64,000 nucleotides of DNA from Sulfurospirillum sp. (GTDB taxonomy: Bacteria > Campylobacterota > Campylobacteria > Campylobacterales > Sulfurospirillaceae), in the NCBI GenBank assembly GCA_016744795.1, contig JADGDR010000005.1:124001-188000 (forward strand). The letters run 5' to 3'. Under the pieces are notes generated by a model. It made no database searches. It was not told the origin of the DNA and saw nothing but the letters and a program-made list of their open reading frames with translations. Shown here piece after piece: positions 16,741 to 26,014 of the stretch. The translations under genes and the position numbers were made by a program. Position 1 is the first letter of the stretch. Every line of letters starts with the position of its first letter.

Positions 16741-18144
16741 ATGTTATTAAATGAAAATCGTTTTTTTCCTATTAATGAGAATTCAAGAAGTATTGCTCAA
16801 AGGTTATTCCAAGAAGTAGAAAAATTACCTATTATCTCACCCCATGGACATACAGATCCCTATTGGTTTGCCAAAAATGAAAATTTTACAAACGCTACAG
16901 ACCTTCTTATAATCCCTGATCACTATGTTTTAAGAATGTTAATCTCACAAGGTTTAAAGCTTGAGGATTTAGGTGTTGCTAAAAACAATGAAGAATCATC
17001 TAAAAAAGATAGAAGAGAAATATGGAGACTTTTCGCTAAAAATTATTATCTATTTCGCTCAACACCATCAAGACTATGGATGAATCACACCTTTGAAAAA
17101 CTATTTGGCATTAATAAAACACTTAATGAAAAAACAGCAGATTATTATTTTGATCATATAGGTGAATGTTTAAAAAAAGATGAATTTAGACCAAGAGAGA
17201 TGTATGACAAGTTCAATATAGAACTATTAAGCACAACTGAGTCAGCCTTAGATGATTTAAAGTTTCATAAAAGCATAAAACAGAGTGCTTGGAGTGGAAA
17301 AGTTATAAGTACATATCGTCCTGATAATGTAATCGACCCTGATTTTGATGGTTTTATACAAAACATATTTAAATTGGCTGAGATAACGGAAGAAGATATA
17401 ACTACTTGGAGTGGTTATTTAAATGCTCATAAAAAAAGAAGAGAATATTTCATATCTTTGGGTACAACTGCGAGTGACCACGGACATCCTACAGCAAATA
17501 CAGCAGATTTAAGTCAGAGTGAGGCTAGTGAACTATATCAAAAGGTAATAACATTAAAAGCTGATAATAATGAAAAAGAGTTGTTTCGTGCACAAATGCT
17601 TACAGAAATGGCGAAGATGAGTATAGAAGATGGATTAGTAATGCAGATTCATCCAGGATCTTATAGAAATCACAATACTGGCATATTTGACATATTTGGA
17701 AGAGATAAAGGATTTGATATTCCTCAAAGAACATCTTTTGTTGATGCTTTAAAGCCATTATTAAATCTTTTAGGTATGGATATAAGATTGAAAATTATAC
17801 TTTTTACATTAGATGAGAGTACATATTCAAGAGAATTAGCTCCATTAGCAGGTGTTTATCCTTGTTTAAAACTTGGACCTGCTTGGTGGTTTCATGATAG
17901 TCCAAATGGAATGATGAGATATAGAGAGTTAGTTACGGAGAGTGCTGGTTTTTATAATACAGTAGGTTTTAATGATGATACAAGAGCATTTCCCTCTATA
18001 CCAGCAAGACATGATGTCTCAAGAAGAGTGGACTGTGCTTTTTTAGCAAATCAAGTTGCAAAACATATAATTTTAGAGGAGGAAGCAAAAGATATCGCGG
18101 TTGAGTTAGCTTATAAGTTAGCAAAAGTTTCTTACAAGTTGTAA
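16741..18144 (+). CDS. uxaC: Glucuronate (uronate) isomerase UxaC
   Basis: UxaC interconverts D-glucuronate with D-fructuronate and D-galacturonate with D-tagaturonate, the first cytoplasmic step of uronate use. The 467-residue length is usual. The metal-binding block SPHGHTDP (H35, H37) is intact, as are the later HPGSYRNHN and GFNDDTRAFPSIPARHD blocks typical of the family. The ATG is preceded by AAAAGGAG. It is the first gene of a long + strand operon, 15-30 bases ahead of the TRAP transporter genes. Confidence 0.95.
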   Translation: MLLNENRFFPINENSRSIAQRLFQEVEKLPIISPHGHTDPYWFAKNENFTNATDLLIIPDHYVLRMLISQGLKLEDLGVAKNNEESSKKDRREIWRLFAKNYYLFRSTPSRLWMNHTFEKLFGINKTLNEKTADYYFDHIGECLKKDEFRPREMYDKFNIELLSTTESALDDLKFHKSIKQSAWSGKVISTYRPDNVIDPDFDGFIQNIFKLAEITEEDITTWSGYLNAHKKRREYFISLGTTASDHGHPTANTADLSQSEASELYQKVITLKADNNEKELFRAQMLTEMAKMSIEDGLVMQIHPGSYRNHNTGIFDIFGRDKGFDIPQRTSFVDALKPLLNLLGMDIRLKIILFTLDESTYSRELAPLAGVYPCLKLGPAWWFHDSPNGMMRYRELVTESAGFYNTVGFNDDTRAFPSIPARHDVSRRVDCAFLANQVAKHIILEEEAKDIAVELAYKLAKVSYKL

Positions 18145-18173
18145 GTTTTAAAATTTTTATGAAAAGGAAAAAG

Positions 18174-19148
18174 ATGAAATTAACAAAGAAATTATTAGGT
18201 ATAGCATTAAGTGTTATTGTTACATCATGTTTAGTTCAAGCTAGAGATTTCCGTGCAGCAGATACTCATCATCGTGATTATCCAACAGTACAAGCTGTTA
18301 AATATATGGGTGAAATTTTATCTAAAAAAACTAATGGTCGTTTAGGTATTAACATATATCCAGGTAGACAACTTGGTGAAGAGAAAGATACTATTGAGCA
18401 GACAATTGCAGGAGCAATTGACATTGATAGAATTAACCTTGCTCCATTAAATGGTATCGTTCCAGAAACTGCTATTCCTGCTCTTCCTTATATATTTAGA
18501 TCAATCGAACATATGCATAAGGTTATGGATGGTGAAATAGGGGACAGAATTCTAAAAGCCTTAGAACCTTATGGACTTATTGGTTTGGCATTTTACGATA
18601 GTGGAGCAAGAAGTTTTTATAATACAAAAAGAGAGATTAGAAAACCTTCTGATTTGAAAGGTCTTAAAATAAGAGTTCAAAATTCAGATCTTTTCATAGC
18701 AACTATGGAAGCATTAGGTGCTAATGCTACGCCTATGGAATTTGGTCAAGTCTATACGGCACTTAAAACAGGTGTAATTGATGGTGCAGAGAATAATTGG
18801 CCTTCATATGAGACTACTAGGCACTACGAAGTGGCAAAATTTTACTCTTTAGATATGCATTCTATGTCTCCAGAAGTATTAGTTATGTCAAAAATATCTT
18901 GGGATAAACTTTCAAAAAGTGATCAAAAATTAGTAAAAGAAGCAGCTAAAGCTTCTGTTCCTAAAATGAGGGAACTTTGGGAAAATAAAGTTGCTATTTC
19001 AAAAAAGAAAATTTTAGCAGCAGGAAATAAAGTGATTACAGATATTGATAAACAACCATTTATTGATGCTATGGATCCAGTATATAAAAGGTTTGCTCCT
19101 ACAGCAGAGTTAAAACAACTTATTAAAGATATTCAAGCTGTAAAATAA
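18174..19148 (+). CDS. dctP: TRAP transporter substrate-binding protein (DctP family)
   Basis: This periplasmic binding protein captures the substrate for a TRAP transporter, here presumably a hexuronate such as glucuronate or galacturonate. The chosen ATG 18174 has AAAGGA just upstream and gives a 324-residue protein with a clear signal peptide (MKLTKKLLGIALSVIVTSCL, cleaved near VQA-RD). ATG 18159 is also in frame but lacks a ribosome site. Typical DctP segments are present: FYDSGARSFYN, DLKGLKIRVQNSDLF and the carboxylate-binding arginine in that block. A stem-loop after the gene may keep its level above that of the permeases. Confidence 0.92.
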   Translation: MKLTKKLLGIALSVIVTSCLVQARDFRAADTHHRDYPTVQAVKYMGEILSKKTNGRLGINIYPGRQLGEEKDTIEQTIAGAIDIDRINLAPLNGIVPETAIPALPYIFRSIEHMHKVMDGEIGDRILKALEPYGLIGLAFYDSGARSFYNTKREIRKPSDLKGLKIRVQNSDLFIATMEALGANATPMEFGQVYTALKTGVIDGAENNWPSYETTRHYEVAKFYSLDMHSMSPEVLVMSKISWDKLSKSDQKLVKEAAKASVPKMRELWENKVAISKKKILAAGNKVITDIDKQPFIDAMDPVYKRFAPTAELKQLIKDIQAVK

Positions 19149-19152
19149 AATT

Positions 19153-19182
19153 AAGTAGCCAAGGCAATTTGTCTTGGCACTT
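19153..19182 (+). other. Stem-loop between dctP and dctQ
   Basis: GCCAAGGC (19158-19165) pairs with GTCTTGGC (19171-19178) with one G-U pair, and AAGT (19153-19156) pairs with ACTT (19179-19182) around a bulged A. A stem-loop directly after a binding-protein gene commonly stabilises its mRNA or partly stops transcription, so that binding protein exceeds permease. There is no T-run, so a stabilising or attenuating role is more likely than full termination. Confidence 0.55.
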
Positions 19183-19246
19183 ACTAGTTGACTTAAGTGT
19201 TTAGAATTTTTAATAAGTCAAATCGTAAGTGCCACAGGAGGTTTTT

Positions 19247-19729
19247 ATGGATTTATATTTAAGTTATTGTAAAAAGTTGTCATCTTGGGTTTTAACATTT
19301 GCTTCTATAGGATTGGTTATTATGACATCAATCATTACTTGGCAGATATTTGATAGATATATGTTAAATGATACACCAAATTGGTCAGAGAGATTATCAA
19401 TATTTTTGTTAAATTGGTATGTTTTATTTGGTGTTGCAGTTGGTGTGCATGAAGATTTTCATTTGGGTCTAGTATTTTTGAAAAATAAAGCAAATGGAAT
19501 AGTTAAAAAGGTAATAAATAACTGTATATACCTTTTTGTAGGTATTTTTGCTTGGTACATGTTTTACTACGGTATTGTTTTGATGCAACAGACTTGGACT
19601 CATATCATACCCTCCCTTGGCATTTCAACGGCTTATAGTTATTTACCTCTGCCAATAAGTGCAGTACTAATAATTATTTTTGTAATAGAACATCTGATTT
19701 TAATAAATTTTAAAGGGGAAAGAGCATGA
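19247..19729 (+). CDS. dctQ: TRAP transporter small permease (DctQ family)
   Basis: The 160-residue protein has four hydrophobic segments, as DctQ subunits do, and the family signature of an early charged and aromatic block (WQIFDRYMLNDTPNWSERLS). DctQ pairs with DctM to form the membrane part of the sodium-driven transporter. The ATG at 19247 is set by a perfect AGGAGG five bases upstream; a GTG at 19229 would lie before that site and is unlikely. Its stop overlaps the dctM start (ATGA). Confidence 0.9.
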   Translation: MDLYLSYCKKLSSWVLTFASIGLVIMTSIITWQIFDRYMLNDTPNWSERLSIFLLNWYVLFGVAVGVHEDFHLGLVFLKNKANGIVKKVINNCIYLFVGIFAWYMFYYGIVLMQQTWTHIIPSLGISTAYSYLPLPISAVLIIIFVIEHLILINFKGERA

Positions 19730-21006
19730 CATTAATCTTACTATTTGGAGCATTTTTTGCTCTACTTATCATAGGGGTACCTGTAGCATTTTCTCTTGGT
19801 ATTGCATCTTTGATAACAGTTATTCATGAACAACTTCCTCCTTTAATAGTTTTTCAAAGAATGACGGCTGGGATGAATGTTTTTTCTTTAATGGCAATAC
19901 CATTTTTTATTTATGCAGGTGAACTTATGGCTCATGGAGGCATAGCAAATAGATTGGTTCTTTTAGCAAGTAGGGCAATAGGGCATGTGAGAGGTGGTTT
20001 AGGACTTGTTAATGTTGGAACTTCAATGCTTTTTGGAGGTATTTCTGGTTCGGCAGTAGCTGATGTTTCGGCTCTTGGTTCGACTTTGATACCTGTTATG
20101 AAAAAGAAAGGTTATGACGATGATTATAGTGTAAATGTCACTGTAACTTCAGCTACCATAGGGCTTACAATTCCTCCTAGCCATAATATGATTATATACT
20201 CTATTGCAGCTGGTGGAACTGTATCTATTTCAAATCTATTTTTAGCAGGATTCATACCTGGTATAATGACTGGATTTTTATTAATGTTTGTTGCTTATGT
20301 CGTTGCTGTTAAAAGAGGTTATAAAGCGGAAAAATTTGAAGGTTTTGCTTCTCTTTTTTATGCTTTTATTAGTGCCTTACCAGGTCTTATGACAGCAATT
20401 ATTATTGTTGGTGGTGTTTTAAGTGGTGTTTTTACGGCTACTGAATCTGGTGCTATTGCTGTAGTTTATGCTATTCTTGTATCTATATTTTTTTATAAGT
20501 CTTTATCTTGGGAGTCTTTTAAAATAGCAACAAAAAATGCTATAAGAACAACAAGTATAGTACTTCTTATTATTGGTTCAGCTTCAGCTTTTGCTTGGTT
20601 ACTTGCACTAAATCAAGTTCCAGCTCAGCTTTTTGAACTACTTCAAAATATAAGTTCAAATCCTCTAGTTATATTAATACTTATAAATATAATTCTTCTA
20701 CTTTTAGGTACTTTTATGGATATGTCACCTCTAATAGTTATAACAACTCCAATTTTTCTTCCTGTTGTTCAGCAACTAGGAATGGATCCTGTTCAATTCG
20801 GTATAATGCTCATGATAAATCTAGGTATTGGTTTAGTAACCCCTCCTGTAGGCTCAGTACTATTCGTAGGCTGTGCCGTAGCAAAAATACCAATAGAGGC
20901 TACAATAAAAACAATTTGGCCTTTTTACTTAGCACTTTTCGCCGCATTAATGGCAGTGACCTATATACCTGCTGTATCAATGACTCTACCAAGATTATTT
21001 GGATAA
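19726..21006 (+). CDS. dctM: TRAP transporter large permease (DctM family)
   Basis: The 426-residue polytopic membrane protein has the DctM length and signatures. An N-terminal hairpin (LLFGAFFALLIIGVPVAFSLG) is followed by FGGISGSAVADVSALGS and TIPPSHNMIIY, with the repeated VTPPVG block in the second half. It forms the transport channel together with DctQ, driven by sodium, and receives substrate from DctP. The genetic setting between uxaC and uxuB makes a uronate the likely cargo. It ends 9 bases before the GntR regulator gene. Confidence 0.93.
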   Translation: MTLILLFGAFFALLIIGVPVAFSLGIASLITVIHEQLPPLIVFQRMTAGMNVFSLMAIPFFIYAGELMAHGGIANRLVLLASRAIGHVRGGLGLVNVGTSMLFGGISGSAVADVSALGSTLIPVMKKKGYDDDYSVNVTVTSATIGLTIPPSHNMIIYSIAAGGTVSISNLFLAGFIPGIMTGFLLMFVAYVVAVKRGYKAEKFEGFASLFYAFISALPGLMTAIIIVGGVLSGVFTATESGAIAVVYAILVSIFFYKSLSWESFKIATKNAIRTTSIVLLIIGSASAFAWLLALNQVPAQLFELLQNISSNPLVILILINIILLLLGTFMDMSPLIVITTPIFLPVVQQLGMDPVQFGIMLMINLGIGLVTPPVGSVLFVGCAVAKIPIEATIKTIWPFYLALFAALMAVTYIPAVSMTLPRLFG

Positions 21007-21015
21007 AGGTATAAA

Positions 21016-21735
21016 ATGGAATTTATAAAAGATGAATACTATCTTGAACTTATAAAAAACACAAATATAACTAAAAGTAAAAATTTACAACAACAAATAT
21101 ATAAAGTTCTTTTAAATTTAATTACAAAGGGATTTTTGAAATCCAATACACTTCTAAATGAGAATAAAATATCTCTAGCATTTAATGTGAGTAAAACACC
21201 TGTAAGAGAGGCTCTAAAGAGATTAGAAAGTGATGAACTTGTGAGAATACTTCCTCAAAGTAGAACATATATTTTACCTATTGATACTAATAGAGTAAAT
21301 AGTGCTCACAAAATAAGAGAAGCTTTAGAAATACTTTTAGTAGAAGAGGCTATTAATCATGTAAAAGACGATGATTTTAAAATATTTGAAGCCCTTATTG
21401 AAAAACAACAAATAGCGTTAAAAGAGAAAAATTTTGATGATTTTTTTGAATATGATGAAGCTTTTCATTACCAAATAGCAAAGAGTGCAAATCTTTTAGA
21501 TGCTTGGCAGATATTAAAAAAAGTGAATCTACATTTAAATAGAGTTAGATGTATGACTAAAGATGATTATCATTGGAATAGTGGAGTAATTGAAGAGCAT
21601 AAAAGTATACTAAAAGCTATAAGAAAAAAGGATTTTGAAGTGGCAAAACTTCAGATGACATTGCACCTTTCAAGAGTTTCAAATGTGCTTACACAAATAC
21701 TAACAACAAAAGAGGTACATAATGATGTTAAATAA
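21016..21735 (+). CDS. GntR-family regulator, FadR (FCD) subfamily
   Basis: The 239-residue protein has an N-terminal winged helix with the GntR signature (LNENKISLAFNVSKTPVREA, about 49-68). It also has an all-helical FCD effector domain with metal-ligand positions FDEAFH-like (EYDEAFHYQIA) and EEHKSILKAI. UxuR, ExuR and KdgR-type repressors of uronate genes in other bacteria belong to this group, so control of this operon by a uronate or KDG is a reasonable inference. Its gene sits mid-operon and overlaps the uxuB start by 14 bases. Confidence 0.88.
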   Translation: MEFIKDEYYLELIKNTNITKSKNLQQQIYKVLLNLITKGFLKSNTLLNENKISLAFNVSKTPVREALKRLESDELVRILPQSRTYILPIDTNRVNSAHKIREALEILLVEEAINHVKDDDFKIFEALIEKQQIALKEKNFDDFFEYDEAFHYQIAKSANLLDAWQILKKVNLHLNRVRCMTKDDYHWNSGVIEEHKSILKAIRKKDFEVAKLQMTLHLSRVSNVLTQILTTKEVHNDVK

Positions 21736-23188
21736 AGATAACTATAAGAGCATAGTTCCATCTATGTATGAAACTAATGAAGTAAATACTTCTATTGTTC
21801 ATTTAGGGTTAGGAGCTTTTTTTAAAGCTCATTTAGCCTTTTATATAAACGAGTATAATAGTTTTAAAGATGACACTTGGTTTGTATCGGCGGTAAGTTT
21901 AAAGACGGATAATTCAAAAAAACTGATGAATAGACAAGATAATTTATATACTCTTCATTTAAAAGGGTATCAAAAGACATCTTTTAGACTCATTTCATCC
22001 ATAAAAAATAGCCTCTTTTTAGGTGAGGATAGACAAAACATCTTGAATCTTATGTTATCTAAAAAAGTGAAGATAATTAGTTTAACTATAACAGAAAAAG
22101 GTTACTGCTATAGTCCATGGATGTCTGGTTTAGATACTGTTAATCATGATATATTACACGATTTAAAGAATTTTGACAGATCTAGAAGTGCAATTGGACT
22201 TATTTGTTATGCAATGCAAAAAAGAAAAGAATTGGGCTTGAATGGTCTTACTCTTATGTCTTGTGATAATTTACCATCAAATGGCAAAGTACTAAAAAAA
22301 GTAATTCTTGATTTTGCAGAATTAATTGATATAGAATTAAAGAAATGGATAGAAAGTAAATGTACTTTTCCATCGACTATGGTCGATAGAATTGTCCCAA
22401 AGATGACAGATAAATCATTAAAACAGATAAATTATGAAATTGGTATGGATGATTTTGCTGGTATTGTTTGTGAAGATTTTGCCCAGTTTGTTATTGAAGA
22501 TAAATTCGTAAGCAATAAAAGACCTGAGCTTTCTAAAGTAGGTGTTTTGTTTGTTAAAGAGATTAAACCTTATGAAAATATGAAGTTAAGAGTTTTAAAT
22601 GGAACTCACTCCGCTTTAGCCTATATTGGACAGTTATTAAAAAAAGAGACTATATTTGAAGCAATAAGTGATGAAAAATTAGAAATTTTTATAGTCAATA
22701 TGCTTAAAAATGAGATTATACCTAGCCTTGAAATGGTAGATGGAGTAGATTTTGAAGAATATGCGAAGAATATAATAGCTAGATATAAAAATCCAAATAT
22801 TATACATAGAACAATTCAAATAAGTATGGATGGTTCACAAAAACTTCCTCAAAGATGGTTAGAGACTTTAAAATATCTTATTGATAATGGTAAAAATTAT
22901 GATCATCTGGCTATTTGTATAGCCAGTTGGATGAAATTTACATCGTCTAAAAATTTACAAAATATAGATATAGAAGTAAATGATCCTTTAACAGATGAGT
23001 TTAAAAAAATATGGATTAAAAATAGTGTTCACAAGGATATAGTAAGAGCCTATTTTTCAATTGAAAATATATTTGAAAGCTTTTTTTTAGATGATGAAAA
23101 ACTAATAAGAAAAGTTGCAAATTACTTGGAAAATATAGAAAACCTAGAAGATTTAATACAGGAGGTAACTCATGAAAATGACATTTAG
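21722..23188 (+). CDS. uxuB: Mannitol dehydrogenase-family uronate reductase (fructuronate reductase)
   Basis: The 488-residue protein belongs to the polyol and mannonate dehydrogenase family. The Rossmann motif appears as HLGLGAFFKAH near 27-37. The catalytic region contains MVDRIVPKMT and the lysine-asparagine block KLRVLNGTHSALAYIG. UxuB reduces fructuronate to mannonate; its paralogue UxaB reduces tagaturonate to altronate. Placement directly before uxuA favours UxuB. Both a mannonate and an altronate dehydratase follow but only one reductase is present, so it may serve both. The start overlaps the regulator gene, and the stop overlaps uxuA by 17 bases. Confidence 0.85.
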   Translation: MMLNKDNYKSIVPSMYETNEVNTSIVHLGLGAFFKAHLAFYINEYNSFKDDTWFVSAVSLKTDNSKKLMNRQDNLYTLHLKGYQKTSFRLISSIKNSLFLGEDRQNILNLMLSKKVKIISLTITEKGYCYSPWMSGLDTVNHDILHDLKNFDRSRSAIGLICYAMQKRKELGLNGLTLMSCDNLPSNGKVLKKVILDFAELIDIELKKWIESKCTFPSTMVDRIVPKMTDKSLKQINYEIGMDDFAGIVCEDFAQFVIEDKFVSNKRPELSKVGVLFVKEIKPYENMKLRVLNGTHSALAYIGQLLKKETIFEAISDEKLEIFIVNMLKNEIIPSLEMVDGVDFEEYAKNIIARYKNPNIIHRTIQISMDGSQKLPQRWLETLKYLIDNGKNYDHLAICIASWMKFTSSKNLQNIDIEVNDPLTDEFKKIWIKNSVHKDIVRAYFSIENIFESFFLDDEKLIRKVANYLENIENLEDLIQEVTHENDI

Positions 23189-24242
23189 ATGGTATGGTAA
23201 GACTGATAAAATACCACTTAAACATATATCTCAAATTCCTGGTATTGATGGGGTTGTTACATCGTTAATGCATATTCCTGTAGGTGAAATATGGGAGCTT
23301 GATGAGTTAATTGAACTTAAAAAAGAGGTTAACTCTTATAATCTAAATCTTGATGTTATAGAGAGTGTAAATGTTCATGAAGACATTAAATTAGGACTTC
23401 CTTCACGAAAAAAATATATAGAAAATTACAAAACAACTCTAAGAAATCTCTCTAAAATTGGCGTTAAAACAGTTTGTTATAATTTTATGCCAATATTTGA
23501 TTGGACAAGAACAGATTTGATGAAACCTCTTAAAGATGGTTCAACAGTTCTTAGTTTTGACAATGAAACATTAAAAAATTCAACAGCAAATGATCTTTTA
23601 GATATTATAAAAAATGGCTCAAAAGATATTATTATCCCTGGTTGGGAGCTTGATAGACTTAGTGAAATTGAAGAACTTTTTAAACAGTATAAAGATGTAA
23701 GCGAAGAAGATTTATGGAATAATTTAAATTATTTTCTTCAAGAAATTATTCCTGTAGCAAAAGAGTGCAATATCAATATGGCTATACATCCTGATGATCC
23801 ACCTTTTTCTATCTTTGGACTTCCACGAATCATTACATGTAAAGAAAATTTACAAAGATTAGTAAAATTAGTAGATGATACTCACAATGGAATAACACTG
23901 TGTTCAGGCTCACTAGGACCAAATAAGTGCAATGATATTCCTCAACTTGTTAGACACTTTGGGAAAATGGGCAGAATCCATTTTGCTCATATACGAAATA
24001 TAAAACATGATGGTGATAAGAGTTTTCATGAGACTTCTCATTTATCAAATGATGGAAGTTTAGACCTCTATGAGATAGTAAAGGCATATAAAGATGTAGG
24101 TTTTGAAGCTCATGTAAGACCAGATCATGGCAGAATGATATGGGATGAAGATGGAATGCCTGGATATGGGCTTTATGATAGAGCTTTAGGAATAGCTTAT
24201 CTAAACGGATTATACGAAGCAATAATTAAAGAAAACAAATGA
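23172..24242 (+). CDS. uxuA: Mannonate dehydratase UxuA
   Basis: UxuA removes water from D-mannonate to give 2-keto-3-deoxygluconate. The 356-residue protein has the family opening TFRWYGKTDKIPL and the CYNFMPIFDWTRT block. It also has metal-binding histidines and carboxylates in MAIHPDDPP, the CSGSLG block and HETSHLSNDGS. The ATG follows AGGAGG by six bases and lies inside the uxuB 3' end; the stop overlaps kdgK (ATGA). This step belongs to the glucuronate branch. An ATTACATGTAAAG element lies at 23832-23844. Confidence 0.95.
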   Translation: MKMTFRWYGKTDKIPLKHISQIPGIDGVVTSLMHIPVGEIWELDELIELKKEVNSYNLNLDVIESVNVHEDIKLGLPSRKKYIENYKTTLRNLSKIGVKTVCYNFMPIFDWTRTDLMKPLKDGSTVLSFDNETLKNSTANDLLDIIKNGSKDIIIPGWELDRLSEIEELFKQYKDVSEEDLWNNLNYFLQEIIPVAKECNINMAIHPDDPPFSIFGLPRIITCKENLQRLVKLVDDTHNGITLCSGSLGPNKCNDIPQLVRHFGKMGRIHFAHIRNIKHDGDKSFHETSHLSNDGSLDLYEIVKAYKDVGFEAHVRPDHGRMIWDEDGMPGYGLYDRALGIAYLNGLYEAIIKENK

Positions 24243-25153
24243 GTAATATCGCAGTTATTGGTGAGTGTATGGTTGAAATATATAATACTAAAAAAAGTAT
24301 ATATAAACAGACTTTTGGTGGTGATACCTTTAACTGTGCAGTCTATTTAAAAAGAGCATTTAAAAAAGCTAATGTTGAATATATTACAATAGTAGGTGAT
24401 GATGATATATCTTCTAAAATGATTAAATTTTTTCATAAGCAAAAAATAAAGACTACTTTTGTTGAAAAATTGAAAAATAAAACTGTTGGAATGTATATGA
24501 TAAGCACGAAAAATGGAGAGAGAAGCTTTACATATTGGCGTAGTGATTCTGCTGCTAAAAATCTTTTTATGAATGATAGTTTAATTCAAAATGAACTTTT
24601 AAAATTTGAGCTAATATATTTCTCTGCTATCACTTTAGCTATCATGAACAAAAAAGGGCGTTCTAATTTTTTTGAAATCATAAAGAGAGTTAGAAATGCT
24701 GGTGTTAAAGTAGCTTTTGATTCTAATTATAGACCAAAATTATATAGCAGTACTAATGAAGCAAAAGAGATACACAATCAAGCTTTAGAAAATTGCGATA
24801 TATATTTACCCTCTTTTGATGACGAACAGGAGTTATGGGGCAAAATTGATGCTCTGTCTATTATTAAAAAAGCACAAGATGCAGGATGTGGTGAAATTGT
24901 TATAAAATGTGGTAAAGATGATGTTGTTTATAGCACTAGAAGTGGCATAAAAAGTGTTAAAACAAAACAGATAACAGACATAGTAGATGCTACTTCAGCA
25001 GGAGACTCTTTTAATGGAGTATATTTGGCATCAAGATTAAAAGGAAATGATGTTGCAAAATCTATCAAAAAAGCAAAAAGTACTGCTTCAAAAGTTATCA
25101 TGCATAAAGGGGCAATAATGCCAAAGAAAAAAAAGGTTAAAAATGCTAAATAA
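24239..25153 (+). CDS. kdgK: 2-dehydro-3-deoxygluconokinase KdgK (PfkB family)
   Basis: KdgK phosphorylates 2-keto-3-deoxygluconate to KDPG with ATP. The 304-residue protein has the PfkB signatures: an N-terminal FGGDTFNCAVYLKR block for sugar binding, and a C-terminal DATSAGDSFNGVYLAS with the anion hole and catalytic Asp near 256. The usual GAGD is SAGD here, as in several KDG kinases. It overlaps uxuA by four bases and eda by eleven, so the three steps are translationally linked. Confidence 0.93.
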   Translation: MSNIAVIGECMVEIYNTKKSIYKQTFGGDTFNCAVYLKRAFKKANVEYITIVGDDDISSKMIKFFHKQKIKTTFVEKLKNKTVGMYMISTKNGERSFTYWRSDSAAKNLFMNDSLIQNELLKFELIYFSAITLAIMNKKGRSNFFEIIKRVRNAGVKVAFDSNYRPKLYSSTNEAKEIHNQALENCDIYLPSFDDEQELWGKIDALSIIKKAQDAGCGEIVIKCGKDDVVYSTRSGIKSVKTKQITDIVDATSAGDSFNGVYLASRLKGNDVAKSIKKAKSTASKVIMHKGAIMPKKKKVKNAK

Positions 25154-25748
25154 GTTTAAAAATTCACCTGTAATTCCAGTTTTAACTTTAGATAATGTAG
25201 ATGAATCTCTAAAGATAGCTGAAGTTTTAGTGACTAGTGGACTAAGTAACTTAGAAGTTACTCTAAGAACTCCAAATGCTTTTAAATGCATAGAAGCAAT
25301 AAAAAAAGAGTTTTCAGAAGCTTTTATAGGTGCTGGAACATTGGTAAAAAAAGAGCAATTTCAGCAGGTAAAAGATATAGGATGTAGTTTTGCTGTAAGT
25401 CCAGGATTTACTGAAGCTTTAGTATATGAAGCTAAAAAAGTAGGTATCTCTTATCTTCCTGGGGTATCTACTCCAAGTGAGATTATAAGGCTAAGAGAGC
25501 TTGGGGTAAGCTTTCAAAAGTTTTTTCATGCGAGCAATAGTGGCGGATATAAGATACTACAAGCTTATTCAAACATATTTACAGACATAAAATTTTGTCC
25601 AACTGGTGGAATACAGCAGGAAAATTATCAAGAGTATCTAAAACTTAACAATGTACTATGTTTAGGTGGTTCATGGATGGTATCTAAAGGGTGTTTAAAA
25701 GATAAAAATTTTACTTTACATGTAGAAGAGATAGTAAAGAATTTTTGA
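25143..25748 (+). CDS. eda: KDPG/KHG aldolase Eda
   Basis: Eda cleaves 2-keto-3-deoxy-6-phosphogluconate to pyruvate and glyceraldehyde-3-phosphate and ends the uronate route. The 201-residue protein has the full family pattern: the catalytic Glu in LEVTLRT, GAGTL, and the FAVSPGF block. The Schiff-base lysine lies in IKFCPTGGI and phosphate binding in [13 protein letters not shown] precedes the ATG. Two truncated copies of a related eda 3' end flank the operon (16334-16518 and 27178-27300). A TACATGTA at 25717 encodes LHV near the C-terminus. Confidence 0.95.
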   Translation: MLNKFKNSPVIPVLTLDNVDESLKIAEVLVTSGLSNLEVTLRTPNAFKCIEAIKKEFSEAFIGAGTLVKKEQFQQVKDIGCSFAVSPGFTEALVYEAKKVGISYLPGVSTPSEIIRLRELGVSFQKFFHASNSGGYKILQAYSNIFTDIKFCPTGGIQQENYQEYLKLNNVLCLGGSWMVSKGCLKDKNFTLHVEEIVKNF

Positions 25749-26014
25749 TGCCTATTGTTATAAAATTGAACAAAAACGACAATGTCGCAGTTAGTTGTGA
25801 AAGGCTAAAAAAAGGTGATATTGTTTTAGAAAAAATCTTAATTTTACAAGAGATAGATTTGGCTCATAAAATAGCTATACAAAAAATAAGGTGTGGAGAA
25901 AAAATCATAAAATATGGAGTGAGTATAGGTTCTGCTACAAAAGATATAAATGAAGGTGAACATGTGCATACTCATAATATAAAAAGTGACTACATAAAGC
26001 ATAAAATATGTTAG
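25748..26014 (+). CDS. uxaA: Altronate dehydratase small subunit (UxaA N-terminal SAF domain)
   Basis: The 88-residue protein corresponds to the N-terminal SAF domain of altronate dehydratase, which in many bacteria is fused to the large domain. The family-typical stretch is ending in HVHTHNI with the conserved His pair, preceded by KYGVSIGSATKDINEGEHVH. It starts with ATG at 25748 within the eda stop (TGATG). The large domain is a separate gene overlapping by seven bases, giving a split enzyme. Related split enzymes also act on galactarate or sulfolactate, but the neighbours favour altronate. Confidence 0.85.
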   Translation: MPIVIKLNKNDNVAVSCERLKKGDIVLEKILILQEIDLAHKIAIQKIRCGEKIIKYGVSIGSATKDINEGEHVHTHNIKSDYIKHKIC

